From NCBI RefSeq assembly GCF_021513275.1, contig NZ_CP090978.1:3224001-3288000 (forward strand): a DNA stretch of 64,000 nt. Direction: 5' to 3'. The notes beneath the pieces are model-generated. The model saw only the letters and a program-made list of their open reading frames with translations, was not told the origin of the DNA and did no database searches. This stretch comes from Paenibacillus hexagrammi (GTDB lineage: Bacteria; Bacillota; Bacilli; Paenibacillales; NBRC-103111). Both the position numbers and the translations under genes were made by a program. Numbering within the stretch: the stretch's first letter is position 1; every line of letters starts with the position of its first letter. Positions 1 to 9,072 of the stretch are shown here, one piece after another.

Positions 1-78
1 GAACGTTTGGAAGAAACTACAGATGCCTGTGAAGATGTCGCCAACATTCTGGAAAGTGTCGTTCTTCGTTATTCTTGA
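1..78 (+). CDS. C-terminal tail of a DUF47 (PhoU-like) phosphate transport regulator, partial
   Basis: An open frame runs from the window edge to a TGA at 76-78 and gives 25 residues rich in Glu, Asp and Val, ending ESVVLRYS. The tail resembles the end of DUF47 proteins, small helical PhoU-like proteins typically encoded just upstream of Pit-type phosphate permeases. The next gene is exactly such a permease, 22 bp downstream on the same strand, so the two are probably co-transcribed. The 5' part lies outside the window, so the call rests mainly on context. Confidence 0.7.
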   Translation, partial: ERLEETTDACEDVANILESVVLRYS

Positions 79-100
79 GGATCGGCGCTAGGAGGATAAC

Positions 101-1099
101 ATGATAACCTATCTCATCATCATTGTGGCGCTCGCACTGCTATTTGATTTTATCAATGGCTTTCATGATACGGCAAACGCGATCGCTACATCTATCTCGA
201 CTCGGGCTCTCAGCCCCAGAGTCGCTGTCATCATGGCAGCCTCTCTGAACTTTCTAGGTGCGGTTGTCTCCTCGGAGGTTGCCAAGACGGTAGGGGGTAA
301 AATTGCCAACCCCGCCACGATTGATCATGGCATCGAGATTGTCATCGCCGCCCTGTTGGCTGCGATTATTTGGAACCTATTAACCTGGTACTTCGGCATT
401 CCATCTTCTTCGTCCCATACTTTAATTGGCGCACTAGCAGGTGCGGTCATCGCTGGTGCCGGCTATCATTCCGTGAATTGGAGCGGTTTCACCGAAATTA
501 TCATCATTTTGGTGCTGTCACCTATCGTAGCATTCGGCGTCGGCTTGCTAGTCATGTTTTTCTTGAAATATCTGGTTTTATGGACAGGCAATAAATCGAG
601 ATCAAAATACAACAGGACTTTTCGTACATTACAAGTTATCACGGCTGCACTTCTTTCTTACTCCCATGGTGGTAACGATGCGCAAAAAGCAATGGGTATT
701 ATCGTTTTCGCTCTCGTAGCTGGAAATTTCCAAAGCACATTGGATGTACCCCTGTGGGTAAAACTTGCTGCTGCAATCGCCATGGGTCTTGGAACTTCCA
801 TCGGTGGATGGCGAATCATTAAAACAATCAGTCGTAAAATCATTAAAATCGAGCCAATCAACGGCTTCGCTTCCGACCTGACTTCGTCGATTGTCATTCA
901 GGTATCCACGCACTTAGGTATGCCTTTGTCCACAACCCACGTCATTTCTTCCGCAATTATCGGAACAGGAAGTGTGATGAGGTTCCATGAAGTCCAGTGG
1001 GCAACTGTCGGTCGTATGGTAATTACTTGGGTTATTACGATTCCGATTAGTATCGCGTTATCGTACATCATCTACTTTTTACTCTTCAAATTGTTTTAA
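101..1099 (+). CDS. pit: Low-affinity inorganic phosphate transporter, PiT family
   Basis: The 332-residue polytopic membrane protein carries both duplicated signatures of the PiT family: GFHDTANA near residue 20 and GGNDAQKA near residue 192, plus the paired GIPSSSSHTLIGAL and GMPLSTTHVISSAI segments. It should import phosphate (as metal-phosphate) using the proton or sodium gradient. An AGGAGG sequence sits 8-10 bases before the ATG. It follows a DUF47-type gene, the usual partner, and ends at a hairpin terminator shared with the convergent rex gene. Length is normal for the short PiT proteins of Bacillales. Confidence 0.93.
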   Translation: MITYLIIIVALALLFDFINGFHDTANAIATSISTRALSPRVAVIMAASLNFLGAVVSSEVAKTVGGKIANPATIDHGIEIVIAALLAAIIWNLLTWYFGIPSSSSHTLIGALAGAVIAGAGYHSVNWSGFTEIIIILVLSPIVAFGVGLLVMFFLKYLVLWTGNKSRSKYNRTFRTLQVITAALLSYSHGGNDAQKAMGIIVFALVAGNFQSTLDVPLWVKLAAAIAMGLGTSIGGWRIIKTISRKIIKIEPINGFASDLTSSIVIQVSTHLGMPLSTTHVISSAIIGTGSVMRFHEVQWATVGRMVITWVITIPISIALSYIIYFLLFKLF

Positions 1100-1130
1100 C
1101 ATAAGGAATAACTTTCCTAACATCTGAAAA

Positions 1131-1172
1131 AAGACCTCCTTCGTCGCCTGAAAAGGCATCGATGGAGGTCTT
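1131..1172. terminator. Bidirectional Rho-independent terminator between pit and rex
   Basis: AAGACCTCC and GGAGGTCTT form the arms of a hairpin with a run of A on the left and T-rich sequence on the right. It lies between convergent genes and can serve both strands. Confidence 0.8.
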
Positions 1173-1209
1173 CATGTTTTATGAGCCTAAGATTCCGATT
1201 GCTCGGTAA

Positions 1210-1830
1210 TTAATCCAGGTAGTAGGCCAAGCTCTGCAGCTCTGTTGTAAAATCCGCATGGTGCACGCGAACCTCACCAGGAACTTTAATAATAACAGGG
1301 GCAAAATTTAAGATCGCTTCAATGCCAGCCTCTACGAATTGATTCGCTACATTTTGCGCTTCTGCAGCCGGTACCGTGATAATGCCAATTCTAACCCCTA
1401 ATCGGGCCAACGTTTCTTTCATTTCACTCATGGGCTGCACCGTAAGATTATTAATGGTTTCACCGGTCTTCTGCGGCATCGCGTCAAAAACAGCTACAAT
1501 CTTCATATCGTTTCTGAGATACGTATTATAATTGCAAAGGGCTCGACCTAAATTGCCAGCTCCGACAAGAGCAACCTGAAGCTGGCGATCCAACTTTAGA
1601 ATCTGGCGGATTTTTTCGATCAAATAAGCAACATCATAGCCGATGCCCTTTTTGCCGAATTCCCCGAAATACGCCAAATCCTTACGAATTTGAGCTGGAT
1701 TGAGATCCAATTTGTGTCCCAAATCCTGCGAGGAAACGGTCATAATATTTTTCATCGCGAGTTCATTAAGAAATCGTAAATAAATCGGCAGACGACGAAC
1801 GACAGCCTCGGAAATTTTTTGCGACTTCAT
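1210..1830 (-). CDS. rex: Redox-sensing transcriptional repressor Rex
   Basis: The 206-residue protein has an N-terminal winged helix (about residues 5-75, with SSQDLGHKLDLNPAQIRKDL) followed by a Rossmann domain with GAGNLGRAL. Rex proteins sense the NADH/NAD+ ratio and repress fermentation and anaerobic respiration genes. The start chosen is the ATG at 1830, preceded by GGGGGAGGAGC; a longer frame upstream has no better site. The start overlaps the dinG stop as ATGA, so translation is probably coupled. No complete Rex operator (TTGTGA inverted repeat) was recognised within the window. Confidence 0.95.
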   Translation of the reverse strand: MKSQKISEAVVRRLPIYLRFLNELAMKNIMTVSSQDLGHKLDLNPAQIRKDLAYFGEFGKKGIGYDVAYLIEKIRQILKLDRQLQVALVGAGNLGRALCNYNTYLRNDMKIVAVFDAMPQKTGETINNLTVQPMSEMKETLARLGVRIGIITVPAAEAQNVANQFVEAGIEAILNFAPVIIKVPGEVRVHHADFTTELQSLAYYLD

Positions 1831-4691
1831 CGCTGCTCCTCCCCCATCCATTCCTTAATTCTTGGAAGCATCTGTTCCGTTGTCATATGTTCGATCTTAG
1901 GCCCCGGCAGTGAATATAGGAAATACTTCCCATAATAAGTATCGATAACGCGGGTATCATAAATAATAACAATTCCCTTGTCCGTTGCACGTCTAACCAA
2001 CCTGCCAAAACCTTGCTTGAAGCGAATCACGGCTTGCGGGACGGATAATTTCATAAAAGGATTTTCATTCCGTTTTTTCAAATTCTCACTTTTCGCTTCA
2101 ACCAGCGGATGATTGGGCGGCTGAAACGGCAGACGAATGATTGCTAAGCAGCTTAACGCATCTCCCGGTATATCGACGCCTTCCCAGAATGAGCTAGTGC
2201 CCAGCAGCACGCAAGAAGGGTCTTCTTGAAACATTCGGGTCAGCTTACTGCGGTTGCCGCTGTCAACTCCTTGACCAAGTACGGTAATGCCATGCGGCTT
2301 CAAGCGTTCCTTCATGCCTGCGTGAATCTGTTTAAGCATCCTATTTGAAGTAAAAAGCACCAGCATACGGCCCTTGGTGACCAGGGCAACCTGGCACAGG
2401 GAATCAATCAACGCTTGCGTGAATACAGCGTCGCCTGATGGTCCCTTAATCGTCGGAAAGTCTCTGGGAATACAAACCAACGCTTGCTCTCTATAATTAA
2501 ACGGAGAAGGCAGCTGGACCGTTTTCAGTTTGCCCTCGTTCCCGCCCTCGGGGATCTGGAGACCTAGCTGGTCTGCGGCATATTGAAACGATTTATTTAC
2601 TGACAAGGTGGCAGATGTAAGAATGATACTGTCTTTATTCTCAAAGAAATGCTCCTGCAGCAAATGGCTAACATCGGTCGGGACACTAATCAGCTGCAGC
2701 GATTTGCTCTTGGCATATGTCCCCGCTTCCATCCAATACACGTAGCTCTCGTCCTCCATCTTCATGAAAAAACGCAGAGCGTCCCTATGCTCATAAAGTT
2801 CCTTCAAGGTACCGCCGAGATCCGTTACTAAACTCTGAACTTCAAGCACTTCCTGCATCTCTTTCATATCTGCAAGGGTTCGATCTAAAGTCCGAAGTAT
2901 ATCGTTCATACTCAGATGAATGTTGTCTTCAAGCATTTGAAGCTCGTTCCAGTGACTAGGAAGCGAGTCCGGCTTCATTCGCAGCACGTACTGCGAGTTC
3001 TCCGACTGAGAGGGATCACTCCTCCTGACCAAGTGCTCGTACAGTTGTTCACTCAGCCGATCCCAATCCTCCTTGATTTGCACAAGCTTGGGATACAAGG
3101 TATCAATCGTATCGCACCAAGCAGACGCCTTCTCATGCTCGTCGGAAGCTTTCTGCAGGCGGAATCGAAGCATCGGCAGCTGGCCGCTGCGATTATCTTT
3201 GTACAACCACTGCAGGGAATGATACAAAGCCGAAGAGTGCAGCTCGATGCCAAGATGCTTACTCGCCACTTCCTCAAAGTGATGGGCCTCATCAATAACG
3301 AGATGCTTATAGCTTGGAAGCAGACGATTCTCCGCTTTCATATCCGTGAATAGCATGGAATGATTCGTAATCACGACATCGGCTTGATTGGCTTCATGTC
3401 TGGCTCTATGATAAAAGCATTTCTTAAACCAAGGACACATTCGGTTCAGACAAGAATCCGTGTCACTGGCAACACTATACCAGAACTGTGCACCTTTATT
3501 GCCAAAATGAAGCTCTTCCTCGTCGCCATATTTAGTCTCACTCAACCATACGAGCATTTGCGCAGCTGTGATGGAATCGTCCTTGGCATATTCATAATCA
3601 CGAGCTATGAGCTTATTCTCAAATTTTCTCAAACAAAGATAATGACTACGCCCTTTCAACACGGCTGCTCGAAACGGAACAGGGACAATATCATTCAGAA
3701 GCGGCAGATCCCGTTCTCTGAGCTGTTCCTGCAAATTGATGGTGTGGGTGCTGACAATCACCTTTTTATCATGCTTCAGGCCATAGTAAAGGGCAGGGAT
3801 CAAATATCCGAGCGACTTCCCGGTCCCCGTCCCCGCTTCGATCATCAGATGCTGGTCCGCTTCAAAAGAATGCTCCACTTCCTCAATCATGATGTCCTGC
3901 GATTTACGATCCTCAAACCTTTCAAACTTTTGCCGCAAGGCGTTCTTGATTTGCAGTTGAAAGTCAGTAAACGTCGCACCCAGCTTTGCTACACTTCGAT
4001 CTTCCTCTTCGTCGTCGTCCTCTCCCCAGTCATTCACATTCATCGTGAACTGACGGAAATAGCGATGGGTGTTCATATCGACACTGGTCTCAGATTCTTT
4101 AAAAGCGCAGATTTCATCTAGGAACCAACCTGAATCGCTGGCTCCGCTCTCAAAAATTTGACTTAAACGCTGCACGGTAAGCAGCGGCAAACCTAGCAGC
4201 CTCTCTAGACAAATGATCCAAATAAGCGCAGTAACCTCAGCGTCGCTGTCCGCTTGATGCGGTCTCTCATGGTCCAACCCGAATAAACCGGCCACCATAC
4301 TGAGCTGTAGACTGGATATCGAGGGAAAAAGCATGCGAAGAAAATCCATCGTATCCAGGACACGCCCCGAAAAGGGAGGAAAACCGGTTGTTGTCAAACC
4401 TCTCTGCAAGAAGGATAAATCAAACTGCACATGATGACCGACTAGCACACAGTCAAACAGCAAAGGAAACATATCGGTCATGACCTGCTCAAGAGCCGGA
4501 GCATCCTTCACCATATCATCGGTGATTCCCGTTAACGTTGTAATCGAAGAAGGTATACCGATCCCTGGATTTACCAAGGAAGTATACCTGTCAACGATTT
4601 GAAATTGATCTATAATGACGAGCCCAACCTGAATAATCTCATCCGTCGATTGGCTACCAGTCGTTTCAAAATCCAATACTGCAAATTTCAT
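1827..4691 (-). CDS. dinG: DinG-family ATP-dependent helicase with N-terminal DEDD exonuclease domain
   Basis: The 954-residue protein begins with a DnaQ-like exonuclease domain (DFETTG near residue 6) and continues into a superfamily 2 XPD/DinG helicase: Walker A GTGTGKS, DEAHH box, TSATL, a GTSSFWEGVD segment and QGFGRLVRR near the end. The fusion is the Firmicute form. Four cysteines between motifs Ia and II, the last three as C-x4-C-x5-C, match the spacing of the iron-sulfur ligands of E. coli DinG. The start at 4691 is chosen because MKFAVLDFETTG aligns with family N-termini and GAAGG precedes it. It lies upstream of rex in one transcript. Confidence 0.93.
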   Translation of the reverse strand: MKFAVLDFETTGSQSTDEIIQVGLVIIDQFQIVDRYTSLVNPGIGIPSSITTLTGITDDMVKDAPALEQVMTDMFPLLFDCVLVGHHVQFDLSFLQRGLTTTGFPPFSGRVLDTMDFLRMLFPSISSLQLSMVAGLFGLDHERPHQADSDAEVTALIWIICLERLLGLPLLTVQRLSQIFESGASDSGWFLDEICAFKESETSVDMNTHRYFRQFTMNVNDWGEDDDEEEDRSVAKLGATFTDFQLQIKNALRQKFERFEDRKSQDIMIEEVEHSFEADQHLMIEAGTGTGKSLGYLIPALYYGLKHDKKVIVSTHTINLQEQLRERDLPLLNDIVPVPFRAAVLKGRSHYLCLRKFENKLIARDYEYAKDDSITAAQMLVWLSETKYGDEEELHFGNKGAQFWYSVASDTDSCLNRMCPWFKKCFYHRARHEANQADVVITNHSMLFTDMKAENRLLPSYKHLVIDEAHHFEEVASKHLGIELHSSALYHSLQWLYKDNRSGQLPMLRFRLQKASDEHEKASAWCDTIDTLYPKLVQIKEDWDRLSEQLYEHLVRRSDPSQSENSQYVLRMKPDSLPSHWNELQMLEDNIHLSMNDILRTLDRTLADMKEMQEVLEVQSLVTDLGGTLKELYEHRDALRFFMKMEDESYVYWMEAGTYAKSKSLQLISVPTDVSHLLQEHFFENKDSIILTSATLSVNKSFQYAADQLGLQIPEGGNEGKLKTVQLPSPFNYREQALVCIPRDFPTIKGPSGDAVFTQALIDSLCQVALVTKGRMLVLFTSNRMLKQIHAGMKERLKPHGITVLGQGVDSGNRSKLTRMFQEDPSCVLLGTSSFWEGVDIPGDALSCLAIIRLPFQPPNHPLVEAKSENLKKRNENPFMKLSVPQAVIRFKQGFGRLVRRATDKGIVIIYDTRVIDTYYGKYFLYSLPGPKIEHMTTEQMLPRIKEWMGEEQR

Positions 4692-4772
4692 GGCGTAACC
4701 TTCAATCCCTTCGTCCTGCACTCTCTCTAGCATACCAAATCTATTCAGGAAAAGGGAATACCCACTTGCTTC

Positions 4773-5381
4773 CTATCCATGAAATTCATCAGGATGATGG
4801 AGGGGCTCAATGAGAGAAGGGTCCGTGTGCAGCGCCTTTTCAAAATATTCGAAAGCCTTTTCCATATTTTGATTCTGCGCTTGAATGCAGCCCATTGCGT
4901 TATACGAAATCGCCTTCACCTTGGTATCGGATGTAAGCGGAAGAAGGAATTGAAAGTGCCGATGTGCTTCTTTGAAATCACCTTTGCGCAAGTATCCCAT
5001 AGCCAAATAAACTCGGGCGAGCAGAAAATCAGGCTTGCGAGCCATTAGAACCTCAAACTCCTGGATCGCCTGGTCATACATGGCCAGCTTATAATACCCT
5101 TGTCCCCGCAAAAATTCTTCTGTCTTCTTTCCCGATACATCGGAGGCCTCCAAGTCCATGAGTTCCTGGTGCAGGGTCTGCGTACTGATCGGCGCGCCTC
5201 CATAAAACTTTCCCAGCTTTTCCTCGAAAAGCAGCCATGACTCAATAAACTCATCGCTCATCGTCTTTAAAACCTGTAGCTGCTCGTCCAGCTCTGCTCT
5301 CTTACCTTCTGCAGCTTCCGGATATTCTTTTTCGATTTCTTCCAGTACCTCATTCATCGTGGAAAATAAATGCTTAAACAT
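4773..5381 (-). CDS. TPR-repeat protein of unknown role
   Basis: The 202-residue product has an acidic helical N-terminal half and at least three tetratricopeptide repeats in the C-terminal half (segments around GYYKLAMYDQAIQEFEVL, GYLRKGDFKEAHRHFQ and NQNMEKAFEYFEKAL). Such repeats normally bind partner proteins. The start at 5381 has AGGTGGG about 8 bases upstream. It lies between panD and dinG, a place taken by unrelated small genes in B. subtilis. No enzyme domain is visible. Confidence 0.75.
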   Translation of the reverse strand: MFKHLFSTMNEVLEEIEKEYPEAAEGKRAELDEQLQVLKTMSDEFIESWLLFEEKLGKFYGGAPISTQTLHQELMDLEASDVSGKKTEEFLRGQGYYKLAMYDQAIQEFEVLMARKPDFLLARVYLAMGYLRKGDFKEAHRHFQFLLPLTSDTKVKAISYNAMGCIQAQNQNMEKAFEYFEKALHTDPSLIEPLHHPDEFHG

Positions 5382-5473
5382 TTGCCATCCCACCTTTGCC
5401 TCAAAGCTTAACCTCATTCTTTGTCAGTAGCAGCGATTTCATGCATGAGGAAAAAGGGAAAAATCCTCTAGGC

Positions 5474-5857
5474 TTAGAGGATGGTAGCATGCTCTTCTTC
5501 TTTGAGCAGTTGAACGATTTTATTGTTCTCTCCCATAATGGCAATCTTAGGGTGGTGTTTCTTTGCTTCTTCATCTGTCATCATGGCATAGGAAACGATA
5601 ATAATCGTATCACCGGTTTGACACAGTCTAGCTGCCGCTCCATTCAAGCAAATCACACCTGAACCGCGCGGGCCTGGAATAATATAAGTCTCTAGACGGG
5701 CACCATTGTTATTGTTAACGATTTGTACTTTCTCATTGGGCAGCATGTCTACTTGATCAATCAAATCCTCATCAATCGTAATACTGCCTACGTAGTTCAA
5801 ATTCGCTTCCGTTACCGTTGCGCGATGGATCTTACCCTTCATCATAGTGCGAAACAT
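5474..5857 (-). CDS. panD: Aspartate 1-decarboxylase proenzyme
   Basis: The 127-residue protein matches PanD, which decarboxylates L-aspartate to beta-alanine for pantothenate synthesis. The self-cleavage Gly-Ser pair that generates the pyruvoyl group is seen in NYVGSITID, near residue 24-25, and the [11 protein letters not shown] segment is typical. The ATG at 5857 has AAGGAAG about 9 bases upstream; a GTG at 5866 overlaps the panC stop as GTGA but lacks proper spacing. It is the last gene of panBCD. Confidence 0.96.
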   Translation of the reverse strand: MFRTMMKGKIHRATVTEANLNYVGSITIDEDLIDQVDMLPNEKVQIVNNNNGARLETYIIPGPRGSGVICLNGAAARLCQTGDTIIIVSYAMMTDEEAKKHHPKIAIMGENNKIVQLLKEEEHATIL

Positions 5858-5862
5858 ATCAA

Positions 5863-6750
5863 TCACTTCCTTACAGAGAGTATAAGATTATCAATGAGTC
5901 TGGTTTTGCCGAATTTAACGGCGACTGCCGCAATTAGTGAATCGTTAACCATAGAGTGGGTGGACTCAAAAGGCTGAAGCGATGGGAATTGCAGAACTTC
6001 AACATAATCGATCACGGCAAGTGGGGCTGTCTGAATATGATTGCGGATTAACGCCGTTAACGCTTCAGAGGTAACGATGGAACGGTCCAATACGGCCTCC
6101 TTGGCTTTGTTTAATGCCTGTGACAAGACCAATGCCTGCCTGCGTTCTTCCTCCTGAAGATACACGTTCCTAGAGCTCATCGCAAGCCCGTCGCTTTCCC
6201 GAAGGGTCGGGCACGGTACGATCTCCACAGGAATATTTAAATCCTGCACCATCTGCGTGATGACCGCCACTTGCTGAGCATCCTTGAGCCCAAAGAAGGC
6301 CTTATCCGGCTGCACAATATGAAACAGTTTACTGACGACTGTCGCCACCCCGTCAAAGTGCCCGGGCCTTGAGGCTCCACACAGACGGTCCGTTAGCTTG
6401 GTCACAGAAACAGTCGTGCGAACTTCGCTCGGATACATCTCCTTGACGTCCGGCATAAAAACAAAATCCGCACCCGCGGCTTCAGCGAGCTCAAGGTCGC
6501 GCTTCTCATTGCGCGGATACCGGTCAAAATCCTCATTAGGTCCAAACTGCAGCGGATTGACAAAAATACTGAGTATGACTAAACTGCACTGCTCCTTAGC
6601 CGCTTTCAATAAGCTCATATGGCCCTCATGTAAAAATCCCATTGTCGGCACAAATCCGACCAAAGCATCGCTTCCGCGCCGAAAATTGCGAACCTGTGCA
6701 CGCAAGTCATGTATCGTACGAATAACCTGCATGGTTTGTGTAGCTTCCAT
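5863..6750 (-). CDS. panC: Pantothenate synthetase
   Basis: About 295 residues. PanC joins pantoate and beta-alanine using ATP. Family signatures are [15 protein letters not shown] (nucleotide-binding HxGH), FVNPLQF, DFDRYPR, GLKDAQQ and [10 protein letters not shown]. The preferred start is the ATG at 6750, with AAGGGG about 11 bases upstream; a GTG at 6762 overlapping the panB stop is possible but has no spaced ribosome binding site. It sits in the order panB-panC-panD with overlapping or nearly overlapping junctions. Confidence 0.95.
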   Translation of the reverse strand: MEATQTMQVIRTIHDLRAQVRNFRRGSDALVGFVPTMGFLHEGHMSLLKAAKEQCSLVILSIFVNPLQFGPNEDFDRYPRNEKRDLELAEAAGADFVFMPDVKEMYPSEVRTTVSVTKLTDRLCGASRPGHFDGVATVVSKLFHIVQPDKAFFGLKDAQQVAVITQMVQDLNIPVEIVPCPTLRESDGLAMSSRNVYLQEEERRQALVLSQALNKAKEAVLDRSIVTSEALTALIRNHIQTAPLAVIDYVEVLQFPSLQPFESTHSMVNDSLIAAVAVKFGKTRLIDNLILSVRK

Positions 6751-6758
6751 AGTTCCGC

Positions 6759-7613
6759 TCACCCCTTGTCCCCGTACAAATATTGTACAACATCATTGTC
6801 CATATGAAAGGTGTGCTCTGGGGCCGGGAACGTTCTGGCCTTGACTTCTTTTACATACGCACTGATTCCATTACGCACCATTTCTCCGACATTGCCATAG
6901 GTTTTAACAAATTTTCTTGAGGGCGTAACAGGTCCATATTGAAGTAAATCATGAAAAACGAGCACCTGTCCGTCACAGTGAACACCGGAACCGATACCGA
7001 TTGTTGGAATCGACAGCTGTTTAGTCACCCATGCAGCAAGCTCGTCAGTTACTAATTCAATGACTAATGCAAAGGCCCCTGCCTGCTCCAACGCCTTCGC
7101 GTCGCTCAGCAGCTTTTCCGCTTGCTCTGAGCTGCGGCCTTGAACACGGAAACCGCCAATTTGGTGGACGGACTGAGGTGTTAGGCCCAAATGCCCTACA
7201 ACGGGAACACCTGCCTTTACAATAGCTTCCACCGTTCCAGCAATCTCAGCGCCGCCTTCCAGCTTCACCGCTTTGGCTCCGCCTTCCTGCATCAATCGGG
7301 CCACTCCCTTGAGCGCTTGATCCACACTTCCGTGATAGGTCATAAAGGGCATATCAGCAACCACGAACGTATTCGCCGCACCACGTACAGCTGCCCGCGT
7401 GTGATAGACCATGTCGTCGATGGTCACGGGAAGCGTAGAATCATAGCCCAGTACTACGTTCCCTAGTGAATCGCCGACCAAAATCACGTCAATTCCCGCT
7501 TCCTCGGCAAGCCTCGCAGACGGATAATCGTACGCCGTCACTATGGTGATCGGGACTCCGTCCTGCTTCATCTTTCTCATTTTCGCTGTCGTCAGCGGTT
7601 TACGCTGCTCCAT
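6759..7613 (-). CDS. panB: 3-methyl-2-oxobutanoate hydroxymethyltransferase
   Basis: The 284-residue protein is PanB, which makes ketopantoate from ketoisovalerate and 5,10-methylenetetrahydrofolate. Signatures include TAYDYPSA, LVGDSLGNVVLGYDST (metal-binding Asp), GHLGLTPQS and GIGSGVHCDGQVLV. It is the first gene of panBCD and follows a roughly 230-nt leader with a terminator just before its ribosome binding region, so its expression is probably controlled by transcription attenuation. Confidence 0.97.
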   Translation of the reverse strand: MEQRKPLTTAKMRKMKQDGVPITIVTAYDYPSARLAEEAGIDVILVGDSLGNVVLGYDSTLPVTIDDMVYHTRAAVRGAANTFVVADMPFMTYHGSVDQALKGVARLMQEGGAKAVKLEGGAEIAGTVEAIVKAGVPVVGHLGLTPQSVHQIGGFRVQGRSSEQAEKLLSDAKALEQAGAFALVIELVTDELAAWVTKQLSIPTIGIGSGVHCDGQVLVFHDLLQYGPVTPSRKFVKTYGNVGEMVRNGISAYVKEVKARTFPAPEHTFHMDNDVVQYLYGDKG

Positions 7614-7640
7614 GGCAATCCCAGCTTTCTTTTATAAAAT

Positions 7641-7847
7641 AAAAAAACCTTTTAGCCTCAGAGCTAAAAGGAGCGCATGCAAAAGAATCCGTTATGATTC
7701 TTCCGTCTCGGTCCTTTAAGGCTCAGAGCAGAATCCAATCTACTTATTTCCATACAGAATATATTGCTAACATACATGCAAGGTTTTCCCGCAAGGTGGA
7801 GTGCAGTTCTGTTAGGATACCGCCTCGCTTACAGGTCCTACAACCTT
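7641..7847 (-). promoter_or_regulatory. Structured leader RNA of panBCD with terminator and competing antiterminator (pan-motif-like)
   Basis: The transcript begins near 7847. Its 5' part can form an outer helix (AAGGTT at 7842-7847 with AACCTT at 7780-7785) enclosing GTAGGA (7836-7841) paired with TCCTAAC (7811-7817), leaving a bulged A. The 3' end is a strong terminator: a 9-bp stem (7648-7656 with 7663-7671) followed by seven U. The segment at 7713-7724 can pair with the 5' arm of this stem and act as antiterminator. Known: a candidate riboswitch called the pan motif, with bulged A residues, lies upstream of panBCD in Firmicutes. Inferred: this leader belongs to that class. Confidence 0.6.
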
Positions 7848-7853
7848 TCCTCT

Positions 7854-7862
7854 AGTATACCA
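7854..7862 (-). promoter_or_regulatory. Extended -10 promoter for the panBCD leader
   Basis: TGGTATACT gives a TGnTATACT extended -10 just after the birA stop, about 7 bases before the inferred leader start. There is no good -35 hexamer 17 bases upstream. Confidence 0.45.
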
Positions 7863-7885
7863 AACTCAGGCTCCTTTTGATACGG

Positions 7886-8854
7886 TCACCTGAGCTCGAT
7901 ATCACCGGAAAATACTTTGATTCGTGCTCCATCTGCTGTCCGAACGGTCAATGCTCCTGAATCGTCCAACGATTCAGCGATTCCTTCTATGATTCCAGCC
8001 GGTCCTTGCGTACGAATCGGCCTATGCAGTGTCACACTGAGTGCTTCCCACAGCAGGCGAATCGGAGCAAAGCCCTGCTCACTATATAGGAAGTACAGAT
8101 CTTCAAATTCTTTAAGAAATGCTTGGATTAACTGCTCTCTGCTAATTTCTTGTCCTGATTCGATCGCCAGTGAAGTTGCTATTGGCAGCAATTCCTCCGG
8201 GTAATCTTCCGTCTTCAGGTTGGCGCTGATCCCAATACCCGCAATCACATATTTAAGCCGTTCATCCTCGCCGCTGCTTTCCAGCAGAATGCCGCTCACC
8301 TTTTTACCGCGGATGAGGAGATCATTGGGCCATTTAATGCCAATATCTACGGAGCACATTTGTTGAATGGATCGACATAACGCTACAGCAGCAAGTAAGG
8401 TTAATTGAGGCATAAAATAGACAGGTATTCTCGGAGTCAGCACGAGACTCATCCAAATGCCTTTCCCTGCCGGGGAATGCCACTTACGCCCCATTCGGCC
8501 TCGGCCGGATGTCTGCGCTTCAGCCAACACCAAGGTCCCCTCAAAAGCACCGGCACCTACAAGCGAATGCGCAATTGTCTGTGTAGAGTCCACCTCGCCG
8601 TACATGTGCACCTGTTGGCCCATTACCTTACTACGAAGCCCTGCGAGCAGCTTGATTTTATCGTAGGTTTCCGGCTTTTTGACCAGCCTGTAGCCCTTAC
8701 GGGGCGCAGCCTCAAATTCATAACCCGCTTCTCGCAATTCCTCAATGTGCTTCCATATGGCCGTTCGACTGCACGCTAATCTTCGGCTCAGTTCCTCCCC
8801 TGACACGTAGCTGTCCGGAAACTCTTCGAACACCTGCAAGATCCGCTCATTCAT
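7886..8854 (-). CDS. birA: Bifunctional biotin-[acetyl-CoA-carboxylase] ligase and biotin operon repressor
   Basis: The 322-residue protein has an N-terminal winged helix (SGEELSRRLACSRTAIWKHIEEL, about residues 18-40) and a biotin ligase domain with the GRGRMGRKWHSP ATP/biotin loop, then KWPNDLLI and GILLESSGE, and a C-terminal SH3-like cap. It should attach biotin to carboxylases and repress biotin genes as biotinyl-AMP-bound dimer. The HTH makes it the repressor-type ligase. It lies between cca and panB, as in B. subtilis. Confidence 0.95.
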   Translation of the reverse strand: MNERILQVFEEFPDSYVSGEELSRRLACSRTAIWKHIEELREAGYEFEAAPRKGYRLVKKPETYDKIKLLAGLRSKVMGQQVHMYGEVDSTQTIAHSLVGAGAFEGTLVLAEAQTSGRGRMGRKWHSPAGKGIWMSLVLTPRIPVYFMPQLTLLAAVALCRSIQQMCSVDIGIKWPNDLLIRGKKVSGILLESSGEDERLKYVIAGIGISANLKTEDYPEELLPIATSLAIESGQEISREQLIQAFLKEFEDLYFLYSEQGFAPIRLLWEALSVTLHRPIRTQGPAGIIEGIAESLDDSGALTVRTADGARIKVFSGDIELR

Positions 8855-8902
8855 GTCATTCCGTTCAACTCACATTCTATATGATCCTCTGCCGCTGGCA
8901 GA

Positions 8903-9072
8903 AGTCAGTTGGATGGTTCGGGTACTGCAGCAGTATGCTGAGATTGATTGGATGGTTCGACGTGCTGCTTCATGCTGAGTTTAGTTGGTTTGGTTAACGT
9001 GCTATAGTTTGCTGAGCTCAGTTGGTTGGTTCGACGTGCTGCTGTTTGCTGAGCTCAGCTGGATGATTTCGC
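8903..9072. repeat. Imperfect tandem repeat, about 4.5 units of 37-39 bp
   Basis: A unit containing GGATGGTTCGACGTGCTGCT and then TTTGCTGAG recurs with GG(A/T)TGGTTCG-type starts at about 8911, 8950, 8988, 9024 and 9061. The copies differ by substitutions and small indels. The array lies between birA and cca, and its last partial unit overlaps the reconstructed end of cca. Confidence 0.7.

Noticed and set aside
3360-4121. A 253-codon open frame on the plus strand
   Set aside because: It is antisense to dinG within conserved helicase and exonuclease sequence and has low-complexity composition.
7786-7800. GGTGG-like bases suggesting a T-box
   Set aside because: They are on the plus strand, opposite to panB transcription, and the T-box core is not complete.
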